This document shows, in pieces, positions 48,042 to 57,206 of a stretch of 64,000 bases of DNA. Within the stretch, counting starts at the first letter, position 1. Each line of letters opens with the position of its first letter. Source of the stretch: Streptosporangiaceae bacterium NEAU-GS5 (GTDB lineage: Bacteria; Actinomycetota; Actinomycetes; Streptosporangiales; Streptosporangiaceae). A program made the position numbers and the translations under genes. Under the pieces are notes generated by a model. The model was not told where the DNA came from, searched no databases, and was given only the letters and a program-made list of their open reading frames with translations. The stretch spans positions 1 to 64,000 of the forward strand of contig JAGFNW010000006.1 in NCBI GenBank assembly GCA_017592665.1, in the 5' to 3' direction.

Positions 48042-48995
48042 TCACGCGGTGGTGACGGGAAGCGCGCTGCCCTTCTTCCACTGCGTCCAGCTGAGCTGCC
48101 AGTAGCTCCACCCGTTGCGCCAGTCGAGCTTGCGCTTGGTGCCGGTGACCGTGATCACGTCACCGCGCTGGGCGATCCCGTAGAACCACTTGGCGCCCGC
48201 CGGAGTGGCCCGGACGCAGCCGTGGCTCTGGTTCGACCTGCCGAGGAACTGGTACGCGCCCGCGCTCTGGTGGACGTACTCGCCGCTGTCGGAGATGCGC
48301 ACGGCCCACGGGATCTCCAGCTTGTAGTAGAGCGGGTCCTTCGGGTCGGTCACCCCCAGCCACGAGGACGTCATGGTCTCCACCGGCTTCTTGCCCATGG
48401 CCAGGTGGACGCCGGACGTGGTGAGGTAGACGTCCACGCCGTTCCTGATCATGCCGCCCCGGCCCGCACTGATCTTGATCTTCTTGGCCACCTTCCCGTC
48501 CCGGGTGACGGTCATGATGTGCTTCCTGGTGCTGACCACGGAGATGTTCGCGGCGCCCACGGCGAAGACCCGGCTGACCTCGGTGTCGAGATGCGCCACG
48601 AACTTCACCTTCTGGTGCGCCGGCCAGTAGGTCTTGGTGCGGTAAACGACCTTGGTGCCGGAGACCCACCGCCACGCGCCTTCGACCGGCTTCTCGGCGG
48701 TCACCTCCAGCAGCGCCTCGACCGCGGCCTTGTTCACGACCGCCCGATTGAAGGTCACGATGATCGGGAAGCCGACCCCGACCTTCTCCTTGCTCGCCCC
48801 CATGGGGGTGATGTCAATGATCCTCAGCGCCGCGGCGGGCGCCTGCCTGTACGGCACGGCCTGCGCGGGCGTCGCGACGCCCACGGCCGTTGCCATGCCT
48901 GCTATACCTACGACGGCGACCGCGATCCCCCGTCGAATTCGCCTAATATCCACGCGAATACGACGAGCCGAAACCCGGTAAAGTTCAACGCTCAA
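48042..48995 (-). CDS. L,D-transpeptidase (YkuD domain)
   Basis: A 317-residue exported protein: basic N-terminus, hydrophobic signal (about 24-40, AVAVVGIAGMATAVGVA, cleavage near AQAV), an Ig-like bacterial domain (about 60-155) and a YkuD L,D-transpeptidase domain with SHGCVRAT (His258, Cys260). It forms 3-3 cross-links in peptidoglycan at the cell surface. A Trp-rich tail (WRNGWSYWQLSW) is typical of actinobacterial Ldts. Monocistronic. Confidence 0.92.
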   Translation of the reverse strand: MSVELYRVSARRIRVDIRRIRRGIAVAVVGIAGMATAVGVATPAQAVPYRQAPAAALRIIDITPMGASKEKVGVGFPIIVTFNRAVVNKAAVEALLEVTAEKPVEGAWRWVSGTKVVYRTKTYWPAHQKVKFVAHLDTEVSRVFAVGAANISVVSTRKHIMTVTRDGKVAKKIKISAGRGGMIRNGVDVYLTTSGVHLAMGKKPVETMTSSWLGVTDPKDPLYYKLEIPWAVRISDSGEYVHQSAGAYQFLGRSNQSHGCVRATPAGAKWFYGIAQRGDVITVTGTKRKLDWRNGWSYWQLSWTQWKKGSALPVTTA

Positions 48996-49024
48996 CCATA
49001 ACGATCAGGGAAAGGGCGCTTTTC

Positions 49025-49951
49025 GTGTCCTCCATGGCAACGGCCATCCTGCGACACCCGCTCACCCCGCGACTTCTGGCCATCATCGCGGCCGCCGCCC
49101 CCGCGCTCGTCACCGCGCTGGACTTCGGCACCCTGAGTCACGCGACCGACGTGACCGACTGCCTGCCGGACTACACGCCCACGGCCCAGGTGGTGGTCGG
49201 CTACGCGCACCGCCTGCTCCCCGGCGTGATCGCGGTGCTGATCGTCTCGGAGTTGTCCGGCCGCCGCGGCGGGCCCCGCGTGGCGGCCTGGATCGCGGCG
49301 CTGATCGGCACGGCCTGGGTGGTCGTCACGAACACGTCCCCGTCCTTCGACGGCTGCGCCGGCAAGTACAGCACCGACCTTCCCTGGGCGGACCTCGTCA
49401 GCCTGGGGACGGCGGCCCTGCTGCTGCTCTGGGCGGCCCGTGCGCCCATGACCGGCCGGCGGCCGGGCCGCGGCGAGATCATCCTCTGGAGTGGCGCGGG
49501 CGTCCTCGCGGCCATCCCGATCCTGCAGATCTGGGCCGGATCCTCCGAAGTGACCTATACCTGCGTGTCGTGGGGCCCGGCCCCCTCGGTCGCGTTCGAG
49601 CGGCTGTCCCAGCAGCTGTCGCTGCTCCCCTGCCTTGGCCTGCCGCTCGTCATCGTCAGCGCGGCGGCCGTGGGGTCACTGCGGTCGGGCCGGGCCACCG
49701 GGGCGTTCACCACGGCCGCGCTGCTGCTCCTCCTCGGCTCGGCCGCCGCGGTGCTCGGGGCCGCCGGCTCGGGCGGCGACGGGTTCCTGGCCTCTGCGTG
49801 CGGCCCGGCCGGCCTGGCGGACGTCGTCGCCGCGCTCCAGTGGCCGCTGATCATCGCGGCCGCCCTGCTCATCGGGGCCGGTCTGCGCGCCGCAGGGCTA
49901 CTTCGACCGCCGGCCGACCGAGCCGGCGCCGGTGAGGGATCGGACCGATAG
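49025..49951 (+). CDS. Multi-spanning membrane protein of unknown function
   Basis: A 308-residue membrane protein with about seven hydrophobic segments (LLAIIAAAAPALVTAL, VIAVLIVSEL, WIAALIGTAWVVVT, LGTAALLLLWAA and others) and several extracytoplasmic Cys. I see no recognisable family. GTG 49025 or ATG 49034 may be the start. Its end overlaps the convergent symporter gene by 54 bases. It is divergent from the L,D-transpeptidase. Confidence 0.6.
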   Translation: MSSMATAILRHPLTPRLLAIIAAAAPALVTALDFGTLSHATDVTDCLPDYTPTAQVVVGYAHRLLPGVIAVLIVSELSGRRGGPRVAAWIAALIGTAWVVVTNTSPSFDGCAGKYSTDLPWADLVSLGTAALLLLWAARAPMTGRRPGRGEIILWSGAGVLAAIPILQIWAGSSEVTYTCVSWGPAPSVAFERLSQQLSLLPCLGLPLVIVSAAAVGSLRSGRATGAFTTAALLLLLGSAAAVLGAAGSGGDGFLASACGPAGLADVVAALQWPLIIAAALLIGAGLRAAGLLRPPADRAGAGEGSDR

Positions 49952-51550
49952 CTCCTCGAACCGGCGGGGATCGGGCCTCTCACGGCTGAGCAAGGTGCCC
50001 GCGACGGCGCACAGGAAGCCGAACGGGATCGACACGAGCCCCGGGTTCTCCAGCGGGAACACGTGGAAGTCGATCCCGGCCGGCAGCAGCGACAGGCTGG
50101 TGCCGGTCACCGGGTCGACCTTGCCCGACACGACCGGCGAGAAGATCACCAGCAGCAGCGAGCCGAGCAGCCCGCCGTACACCCCGGCCACCACGCCGCT
50201 CGTGTTGAACCGCTTCCAGAACAGCGACAGCACGATGGCCGGCAGGTTGGCCGAGGCGGCCATCGCGAAGGCCAGCGCCACCAGGAACGCCACGTTGAGG
50301 TTCCGCGCGACGACGGCGAGCACGATGGCCAGCGACCCGACCAGGAACGCGGCGAAGCGGGCCACCGCCACCTCCTGCGACTCGCGGGGCCGGCCGAGCA
50401 TCAGCACGTGGCCGAAGTAGTCGTGCGCCAGCGACGTCGAGGAGGCCAGCACCAGCCCGGACACGACCGCGAGTATGGTCGCGAAGGCCACCGCGCCGAT
50501 GAAGGCCAGCAGCACGTCGCCGCCGAGCGGCCCGGCCACGGCCTTCCCCACGACGTGCGCGAGCTGCAGCGCCGCCGTGTTGCCGCCCGGATCCTGCGCC
50601 ACGATGGCCCGCTGGCCCACGAGCGCCGTCGCGCCGAACCCGAGCGCGAGCGTCATCAGGTAGAAGATCCCGACCAGGCCGATCGCCCAGTTGACCGACG
50701 TGCGGGCGGCCCGGGCGTCCGGCACGGTGAAGAACCGGCTCACGATGTGCGGCAGCCCGGCCGTGCCGAGCACCAGGGCCAGCGCCAGGCTGATGAAGTC
50801 GAGCTTGTTGACCACCGTGCGCACGAGGTCGCCGGCCACCTCACGGCCGAACTTCTGGCCCGGCTGCAGGAACCCGGACCGCCCGCTGGCGTCGGCCGCC
50901 GCGCCCAGCATGTCGCTCAGGTTGAAGCCGAACCTGGCCAGCACCAGCACGGTCAGCACGACCGTGCCGCCCATCAGCAGCACCGCCTTGATGATCTGCA
51001 CCCAGGTGGTGCCCTTCATGCCGCCGAACATGACGTAGAAGATCATCACGACGCCCACGCCGGCGATCGTCACCACCTTGGCGGCCGTGCCCGACACCCC
51101 GAGCAGCAGCGACACCAGCGCGCCGGCGCCGACCATCTGCGCGACGAGGTAGAACACCGACACCGTGACGGTCGACACGGCGGCGGCGGTCCGCACCTTC
51201 GGCTGCCGCCTGGCCCGATACGACAGGACGTCGGCCATCGTGAAGCGGCCCGCGTTCCGCATGAGTTCGACCAGCAGCAACGTGAGCAGCCAGGCGACCA
51301 GGAACCCGATCGAGTAGAGGAACCCGTCGTAACCCGACAGCGCGATGATCCCGGCGATGCCCAGAAACGAGGCCGCCGACATGTAATCACCGGCGAGCGC
51401 CAGCCCGTTCTGCACGCCGGAGAAGGCACGGCCCCCCGCGTAGAAGTCGTCGGCGCCGCGCGTGTTGCGCCGCGCCCACACGGTGATGGCCAGCGTGATC
51501 AAGATGAACGTGACGAACAGCCCGAACGTGAGAACCCTGCCTCCGATCAC
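49898..51550 (-). CDS. Sodium:solute (acetate-type) symporter
   Basis: A 550-residue sodium:solute symporter family protein with about 13 hydrophobic segments, RGADDFYAGGR, GLALAGDYMSAASFLGIAG and MFGGMKGTTWVQIIKAVLL, as in ActP-type acetate/monocarboxylate transporters. GTG 51550 overlaps the DUF485 stop by 4 bases. The DUF485 partner upstream supports an acetate-type permease. The 3' end overlaps the convergent membrane protein by 54 bases. Confidence 0.9.
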   Translation of the reverse strand: MIGGRVLTFGLFVTFILITLAITVWARRNTRGADDFYAGGRAFSGVQNGLALAGDYMSAASFLGIAGIIALSGYDGFLYSIGFLVAWLLTLLLVELMRNAGRFTMADVLSYRARRQPKVRTAAAVSTVTVSVFYLVAQMVGAGALVSLLLGVSGTAAKVVTIAGVGVVMIFYVMFGGMKGTTWVQIIKAVLLMGGTVVLTVLVLARFGFNLSDMLGAAADASGRSGFLQPGQKFGREVAGDLVRTVVNKLDFISLALALVLGTAGLPHIVSRFFTVPDARAARTSVNWAIGLVGIFYLMTLALGFGATALVGQRAIVAQDPGGNTAALQLAHVVGKAVAGPLGGDVLLAFIGAVAFATILAVVSGLVLASSTSLAHDYFGHVLMLGRPRESQEVAVARFAAFLVGSLAIVLAVVARNLNVAFLVALAFAMAASANLPAIVLSLFWKRFNTSGVVAGVYGGLLGSLLLVIFSPVVSGKVDPVTGTSLSLLPAGIDFHVFPLENPGLVSIPFGFLCAVAGTLLSRERPDPRRFEELSVRSLTGAGSVGRRSK

Positions 51551-51972
51551 TGGTCGCCCCTCGCCCGGACGCGGCGGTGCCTGGCCCGCGGACGCGGCTG
51601 GGGCGTCCAGTTCTCGATCCGGCGGCGCTCGGCAAGGACGCGCTCCAGCCGCTCGAATTCGGCCCGGCGCTGCTCGGCCTCGGCCCGCAGCTGCGCCGAC
51701 AGCGGATCCAGCTTCCGGCTGGCGTACCACGTGTAGCGCCAGGCCAGCAGGAACGTGGACGCGAACTGCAGAACCCCGAGCAGCAGCGCCACGTTGACGT
51801 TCCCGATGGCCGGCCGCGCCATGAAGTCGCGCGCGAACGCCGACAGCGCTATGTACAGGAAATACCATCCGAGGAACGATCCAACGACGGTCAGCGCGAG
51901 CCGCCGGAACCGCGTCCTGAGTAACCGGAACCTCCGGTCGTCCGCCAAAGCGAGGAACTCGCCGTCGGCCAC
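51547..51972 (-). CDS. DUF485 membrane protein, symporter partner
   Basis: A 141-residue DUF485 protein: two membrane helices (LALTVVGSFLGWYFLYIAL and VALLLGVLQFASTFLLAW) flanked by a conserved RFRLLRTRFRRL and YVxYA-like end, then a basic coiled tail. Such proteins always precede acetate-type symporters. GTG 51972 was chosen because GGGGAGG lies just upstream; the frame is open to 52119. Confidence 0.85.
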   Translation of the reverse strand: MADGEFLALADDRRFRLLRTRFRRLALTVVGSFLGWYFLYIALSAFARDFMARPAIGNVNVALLLGVLQFASTFLLAWRYTWYASRKLDPLSAQLRAEAEQRRAEFERLERVLAERRRIENWTPQPRPRARHRRVRARGDQ

Positions 51973-52176
51973 CCTGGCCTCCCCACCATCGTGTCGTGAC
52001 AATCCGTGGCCAATCAACTCCACAGTGATACGAACCATAGGCGGCACGGGGTGACCATGTCTGGAAAACGCGGACGGGATCTCGCCTGCTACCCATTTCG
52101 GCCCAGCGAATTCAGACACCGACCGTCCTGGTTACATCGGCCCATCGGCCAAGATTTCGAGCGTATGGTGCCGCGC

Positions 52177-53388
52177 ATGACGATCCTCCCGGGTTATCTG
52201 ATGACGGGCGGCGGCGACCATCACGACTCCGCGCTGCTCACCCATGTGCTCCGCCACGCCGGGGTGGTCGCGCCGCACACCGGCCAGCCGTACGGCGAGG
52301 CCATGCTCGCCGGGCTCGGCGGCGGCATCGGGTTCATGTACGCGATCTTCGAGTTCCCCGGCGTCACGACCACCACCATCGTGGCGCAGCACCATCCGGA
52401 GCCGTTCATCCCGGCCGCGCTGAGCCGGGCCGCCGTGCCGTACGACACGAGGACGACGGGCAGCCCGGCGATCGCCGAGCGGAGCCTTCGGACCGCGCTG
52501 GCCGCGGGGCGGTCGGCGATCATCCGCGTCGACCCGCATCTGCTGCCCTGGCGGCCCGAACTGCCTCCCGGCGGCGCGTACGAGGTCGGCGTGGCCGGCC
52601 TGGACGGCGCCACCGACGACCTCAGCGACACGGCCTACGTCGACGACCGCTGCACGCGCCCCAACGCCGTCGCACTCGGCACCTTGCTGGCCGCCTGGAC
52701 GGCCTACAAGAAGGGCAAGCACCACCTGGTGAGCGTCACCGGCAGGCCCGACGACGTGGATCTGCCGAAGGCCCTGCGCGACGCGATCGCGACCACCGCG
52801 GCCCACCTCACCGGCCCGGTGCTCGGCCACGCCTTCGACATCAACTACGGGCTGTCCGGCATGCGGCGGCTGGCCGACCAACTGGCCGACGACAAGGGCA
52901 AGCAGGGCTGGGCGGCCAGGTTCGCCGATCCGGCGAAGCTGTTCTCGGCGCTGACCCGGCTGAACGCCTGCCTGGAGGTCCAGCTGGCCGCGCCGGGCGC
53001 CATGCGCCCCCTCTACGCCGCGTTCCTCGACGAGGCGGCGCCGCTGGTGCACCGGCGGCTGGGCGAGGCGGCCGCGCTCTACCGGGCGGCGGGCTCGGAG
53101 TGGTCGGCCATCGCCTCGGCGGCGCTCGCCGGCCGTCCGGCGCTGGTCCGCTACGACGAATTGGCGCGGCGCCTGCGCGCATTGCAACGTTCCGATGGCG
53201 CGATGGCCGCCGATGAGCTGGCGCGACTCGCCCAGGAGATGGGCGGCTCGCTGGACGACTACCTCGCCGACCCGCTCGGCGAGGGCGAACGGCGTGCGCT
53301 GTTCGACACCCTGGCCGCCCACGCCCATCGGGCGCTGGAAAAAGAAGAGGCCGCGGTTTTCATCCTGAAAGACGTCACCGGCGAATAG
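52177..53388 (+). CDS. BtrH N-terminal / DUF4872 protein
   Basis: A 403-residue protein. Its start (GGGDHHDSALLTHVLRHAGV) matches the BtrH N-terminal domain, a cysteine-protease-like fold known from butirosin BtrH and from C39-like peptidases; the remainder fits DUF4872. Butirosin BtrH transfers an acyl chain from carrier protein. No carrier protein, aminoglycoside or NRPS genes are nearby, so substrate and role are unknown. ATG 52177 or 52165. Confidence 0.65.
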   Translation: MTILPGYLMTGGGDHHDSALLTHVLRHAGVVAPHTGQPYGEAMLAGLGGGIGFMYAIFEFPGVTTTTIVAQHHPEPFIPAALSRAAVPYDTRTTGSPAIAERSLRTALAAGRSAIIRVDPHLLPWRPELPPGGAYEVGVAGLDGATDDLSDTAYVDDRCTRPNAVALGTLLAAWTAYKKGKHHLVSVTGRPDDVDLPKALRDAIATTAAHLTGPVLGHAFDINYGLSGMRRLADQLADDKGKQGWAARFADPAKLFSALTRLNACLEVQLAAPGAMRPLYAAFLDEAAPLVHRRLGEAAALYRAAGSEWSAIASAALAGRPALVRYDELARRLRALQRSDGAMAADELARLAQEMGGSLDDYLADPLGEGERRALFDTLAAHAHRALEKEEAAVFILKDVTGE

Positions 53389-53463
53389 CCCGTATGCGTG
53401 AACCGGACCGCCCCGGCCGGACGTAGAACGGGCATGGGGCCCGGCCCCATATCGAGGAGCCGC

Positions 53464-55317
53464 GTGGTGATGTCGAGTTCGATTGCCGGCCACCCTCTGA
53501 TCGGCCGCGAGCGCGAACTCCACGCGCTCGGCGCCGCGGTCGACGAGGCGCTGCACGGCGGCCTGGCCGTGGTGGCGCTCCGCGGCGTGGCCGGAATCGG
53601 CAAGACCCGCCTGCTCGCCGAGCTGGGCTGCCTGGCCACGGCCCGCGGCATGCGGGTGCTCGCCGGGCGGGCCGCCGAGTTCGAACCCGAGCTGCCGTTC
53701 GCTCCGTTCGTGCGGGCGCTCGGCTCGGGCGACGCCCTCTCGGGCACGCCCGACGTGCCGGCCGCCACCATCGAGCGGCACCGGGTCCACCGCCAGGCCG
53801 CCGCCCGGCTGCGCCGCGCCGCCGCCGACGGCGGGCTGCTGCTGGCCCTCGACGACCTGCACTGGGCCGACGCCGCCTCGCTGGAGCTGCTGGCCCATCT
53901 CGTACGGCATCCGCCGCAGGCCCCGATCCTGCTGGCCGTGGCCTTCCAGCCGGATCAGGCCCCGGCGCGGCTGCTCAGCGCGCTCGGCCTGGCCAAGCAA
54001 GGGTTCACCGCGATCGACCTGGCCCCGTTCACCGCTGACGAGGTGGCCGAGCTGGCCGGCGACGCCGAGGCGCCGCGGCTGCACGAGGAATCGGGCGGCA
54101 ACCCCCTGCTGCTGCTCGCCGAGGTCGACGGCAATCCGCTGGACGGCGCGCTCACGGCGCTACCGCCGGCCGCCGGCCGGGTCGCGCACGCCCTCGCGGT
54201 GGGCGGCGACGGATCCGAGCCGGCGATCCTCGCGCACCTGGCCGAGCTGCCGGTGCCCAAGGTGCTGGCCGCCCTCGACGAGCTGGTCCGGCGTGATCTG
54301 ATCCGCCAGGACGGCTCCCCGTACGGCTTCGCCTTCCGCCATCCCGTGTTGCGCCGCGCCGCGTACGAGTCGGCCGGATTCGACTGGACCACGGCCGCGC
54401 ATCGCCGCGCCGACCAGTGGCTGCGCCTGCGCGGCTCTTCCCCCGTGACCCGCGCGCCGCACATCGAGCGGCACGCGGCGAGCGGCGACCTCGACAGCGC
54501 CGCCACGCTTGTCGAGGCCGCCCAGCTCGCGCTTCCCAGCGCGCCCGCGAGCGCGGCGCGCTGGCTCGAGGCGGCCCTGCGGCTGCTGCCCTCGGAAGGC
54601 GACGGCGAGGACGAGAGCGTGGCGCTGCGGCACACGCTCGCGGTCGCCTACTTCGCGCAGGGCCGCCTCGACGACGGCCGGGCGCTGCTGCGCCGCCTGC
54701 TCCCCGCGCTCGACCAGGGCCGGCGGGCACGGGCGCTCAGCCTCTGCGTCGAGATCGACCAGCTGCTCGGCGACCACGAGTCGGCCCGCCGGACGCTCCG
54801 CTCGGAGCTGGCGGTGGCCGCCGCGGGTCAGCGGCCGCGCATCCTGCTGCACCTCGCGACCGCGTGCCACGACGCGGGCCGTACGGCGGCGGCCCGGCTG
54901 TGGGCCGAGCAGGCCCTGGCCGAAGGGCGGGGCCGCCGGATCTACGCCGCCGGCGCGCACGCCCTGCTCGCCGTTCTCGCCGGCCGCCGCGAGCAGCGCG
55001 AGCACGTGGCACGCTGCGTCGAGCTGCTCGACGCGACGCCGGACGAGGAGCTGGGCGAGGCGCTCGAGGTCGCGATCCGGGCCGCACAGGCCGAGCTGCT
55101 GGTCAACCGGTTCGCGGACGTGACCCGGCACGCCGCGCGCGCCCTGCCGATCGCCCGCGCCACCGGCGAGGTCGGCCTGGTGCACGGCCTGCTGTGCGTG
55201 CTCGCGACGGGCAAATTCCAGACCGGCCCGATCGGAGAGGCGCAGGCCTGCGCCGCCGACGCGCTCGAGGTCGCCGAGTTGGTCGGCAGCCCCAAACGAC
55301 CCGCTTTGACGGGATAG
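53464..55317 (+). CDS. LAL-type ATPase regulator lacking its LuxR domain (3' truncated)
   Basis: A 617-residue protein with the AAA/STAND part of LAL regulators (LIGRERELHALG, P-loop GVAGIGKT 41-48, LLLALDDLHWADAASLELLA) and part of the helical array. Full-length relatives are around 900 residues and end in a LuxR HTH; this protein stops inside the repeats (LEVAELVGSP, then KRPALTG) in front of three copies of a 10-bp repeat. No HTH remnant follows. GTG 53464 has GAGGAG 5 bases before. Probably a nonfunctional or altered regulator. It precedes a BBE-type oxidoreductase. Confidence 0.8.
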   Translation: MVMSSSIAGHPLIGRERELHALGAAVDEALHGGLAVVALRGVAGIGKTRLLAELGCLATARGMRVLAGRAAEFEPELPFAPFVRALGSGDALSGTPDVPAATIERHRVHRQAAARLRRAAADGGLLLALDDLHWADAASLELLAHLVRHPPQAPILLAVAFQPDQAPARLLSALGLAKQGFTAIDLAPFTADEVAELAGDAEAPRLHEESGGNPLLLLAEVDGNPLDGALTALPPAAGRVAHALAVGGDGSEPAILAHLAELPVPKVLAALDELVRRDLIRQDGSPYGFAFRHPVLRRAAYESAGFDWTTAAHRRADQWLRLRGSSPVTRAPHIERHAASGDLDSAATLVEAAQLALPSAPASAARWLEAALRLLPSEGDGEDESVALRHTLAVAYFAQGRLDDGRALLRRLLPALDQGRRARALSLCVEIDQLLGDHESARRTLRSELAVAAAGQRPRILLHLATACHDAGRTAAARLWAEQALAEGRGRRIYAAGAHALLAVLAGRREQREHVARCVELLDATPDEELGEALEVAIRAAQAELLVNRFADVTRHAARALPIARATGEVGLVHGLLCVLATGKFQTGPIGEAQACAADALEVAELVGSPKRPALTG

Positions 55318-55340
55318 TTCGGGATAGTTCGGGATAGTTT
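55311..55340. repeat. Three 10-bp tandem repeats at the LAL break point
   Basis: GGGATAGTTC occurs three times in a row (the last ends in T). The first copy supplies the stop codon TAG of the truncated regulator. The repeat may mark the junction of the deletion that removed the LuxR domain. Confidence 0.8.
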
Positions 55341-55371
55341 CCGCGCCACCCTTCCGGGCAAAGGTGCCGAC

Positions 55372-56676
55372 ATGATCCCCGAGGACTTAACCGGACCTGT
55401 CTTCCGCCCCGAGGACGACGGCTTCGCGGCCGAGGCGAGCGGCTTCAACCCCGCCGCCGCGCACCGGCCCAGTCTGATCGTGGCGGCGTCCCGCGCCAGC
55501 GACGTGGCCGCGGCCGTGCGCCACGCGGCCGCCTCCGGCCTCGGCGTGGGCGTCATGGCCACCGGGCACGGCGGCGGCGCGCCGGTCGACGGCGGCATGC
55601 TGATCAACACGCGCCGGATGTCCGGCGTCAGCCTCGACCCCGAGGCCAGGACCGCGACCGTCCAGGCCGGCACGACCTGGGGCGAGGTCGTCGCGGCCGC
55701 CGCGCCGTACGGTCTCGCCGGTCTGAACGGCTCCTCCCCCGGCGTTGGCGTGGTCGGCTACACCCTCGGCGGCGGCGCGAGCCTGTTCTCGCGCACGTTC
55801 GGCTACGCGGCCGACCTGGTCCACTCCCTGGAGGTGGTCACGGCCGACGGCGAGCTGCGGCACGTCGACCAGGACACGGCGCCCGATCTGTTCTGGGGGC
55901 TGCGCGGCGGCAAGGGGGCGTTGGGCGTCGTCACGTCGATGACGTTCGACCTGGTCCCGATGCCTGACCTCTATGCCGGAGGGCTGTTCTACGCGGCCGA
56001 GGACGCGGCCCGCGTTCTGGCGGCCTACCGCGCGTGGACCGAGACCGTGGGCGACCGCACCACGAGTTCGGTGGCCATCCTCCGGATCCCTGAGATGCCG
56101 CCCATGATGCACGTGCGGGTGATCCACCTGGGCGAGACGGAGGAGGGTGAGACGGTGGCGGCGCCACTGCGCGCGGCCGCGCCGGTCATCCAGGACGCGC
56201 TCGGGCCACTGCCGTACGCGCGGATCAAAGAGGTCTACAACGACCCCGAGGGCCCGGTGCCCGCCTACGACCGGGGCGTCCTGCTCCGCGACCTGCCGGA
56301 GACGACTCTCGAGCGGCTGCTCGAGGTGGCGGGGCCCGGCAAGGACCTGCCGCTCATCGCGGTAGAGATACGTCACCTGGGCGGAGCCGCCTCCCGGCGG
56401 GCCCCCGACTTCAACGCCGTGGGCGGGCGCGACGCGGCCTATTCGCTCGCTGTGGTCGCGCCCGCCATCCCTGGCGTGCCCGAGCTGGTCGACCGTGTGA
56501 TGGAAACCGGCGCCGATTCGGCCACCGGCGGCGTGGTCAACGTCTTGGGATCGGCGTCCGACCCCGAGCGGGTGCGCGCGGGATGGCCGCCGGAGATCTA
56601 CGCGCGGCTCGTGGAGCTGAAGCGCCGCTACGACCCCGGCGACCTGTTCCGCTACGGCCACCGCCTGCAGGGCTAG
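55372..56676 (+). CDS. FAD-binding oxidoreductase, berberine-bridge type
   Basis: A 434-residue FAD_binding_4/BBE protein: GHGGG with the FAD-linking His66, GVGVVGYTLGGGASLFSRTF, DLFWGLRGGKGALGVVTSM, and C-terminal RRYDPGDLFRYGHRL. The Cys that would make the second, 6-S-cysteinyl link is absent (Val in VVGYTLGGG), so a mono-covalent or non-covalent FAD is expected. Substrate unknown; sugar or hydroxyl oxidation is usual in the family. TAG shares CTAG with the convergent membrane-protein stop. Confidence 0.88.
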   Translation: MIPEDLTGPVFRPEDDGFAAEASGFNPAAAHRPSLIVAASRASDVAAAVRHAAASGLGVGVMATGHGGGAPVDGGMLINTRRMSGVSLDPEARTATVQAGTTWGEVVAAAAPYGLAGLNGSSPGVGVVGYTLGGGASLFSRTFGYAADLVHSLEVVTADGELRHVDQDTAPDLFWGLRGGKGALGVVTSMTFDLVPMPDLYAGGLFYAAEDAARVLAAYRAWTETVGDRTTSSVAILRIPEMPPMMHVRVIHLGETEEGETVAAPLRAAAPVIQDALGPLPYARIKEVYNDPEGPVPAYDRGVLLRDLPETTLERLLEVAGPGKDLPLIAVEIRHLGGAASRRAPDFNAVGGRDAAYSLAVVAPAIPGVPELVDRVMETGADSATGGVVNVLGSASDPERVRAGWPPEIYARLVELKRRYDPGDLFRYGHRLQG

Positions 56677-57077
56677 GCGGAGGCGTTCTTCGGTGGCGAG
56701 ATCAACGCGTACATCACCAGGATGCTCACCGCGATCGCGACGATCGACCAGAACGGATACGCGGCGATGAACAGGAAGTGCAGGATGCACGCCAGGAAGG
56801 CGAGCACCACACCTGCGATGCGGGCCCAGAGCATGCCTTTCAGGATTCCGGCGCCGACGACGATCTGGATGATGCCGACGATGAGCAGGATCCAGCCCCA
56901 CGTCGTGAAATTGAAGATCAGCAGCTGCCCCGTGGCCGTCAGGAAGTAGCTCTTCTTGGCGAAGGCCACAATGCCCTCGAACACGTTGAAGGCGCCGAGC
57001 AGAATGCTCAGCAGTCCCGCGAACGACAGCCAATCCGACCGGATGGGCATCGGGGCCCTGGTCGTCGCACTGGTCAT
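56673..57077 (-). CDS. Four-helix DUF7144-like membrane protein
   Basis: A 134-residue membrane protein with four hydrophobic segments (LSFAGLLSILLGAFNVFEG, WGWILLIVGIIQIVVGAGIL, ARIAGVVLAFLACILHFLFI, SIVAIAVSILVMYALI). I assign it to the small DUF7144-type actinobacterial family by pattern. ATG 57077 has GGGGG just upstream; the open frame to 57128 is an extension. Confidence 0.7.
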   Translation of the reverse strand: MTSATTRAPMPIRSDWLSFAGLLSILLGAFNVFEGIVAFAKKSYFLTATGQLLIFNFTTWGWILLIVGIIQIVVGAGILKGMLWARIAGVVLAFLACILHFLFIAAYPFWSIVAIAVSILVMYALISPPKNASA

Positions 57078-57206
57078 GGCGGTCCCCCTTTTTCGCTGTC
57101 CAGGAACTGGTTCCCGGAATGTGGTCAAAGGAGAGTCATTGTCGGCTCGTTAGTTGTTTACGGGGTTTGTCCCTTAGTGCGGTGAGTGGTCGGGTACTGC
57201 CAGGTC

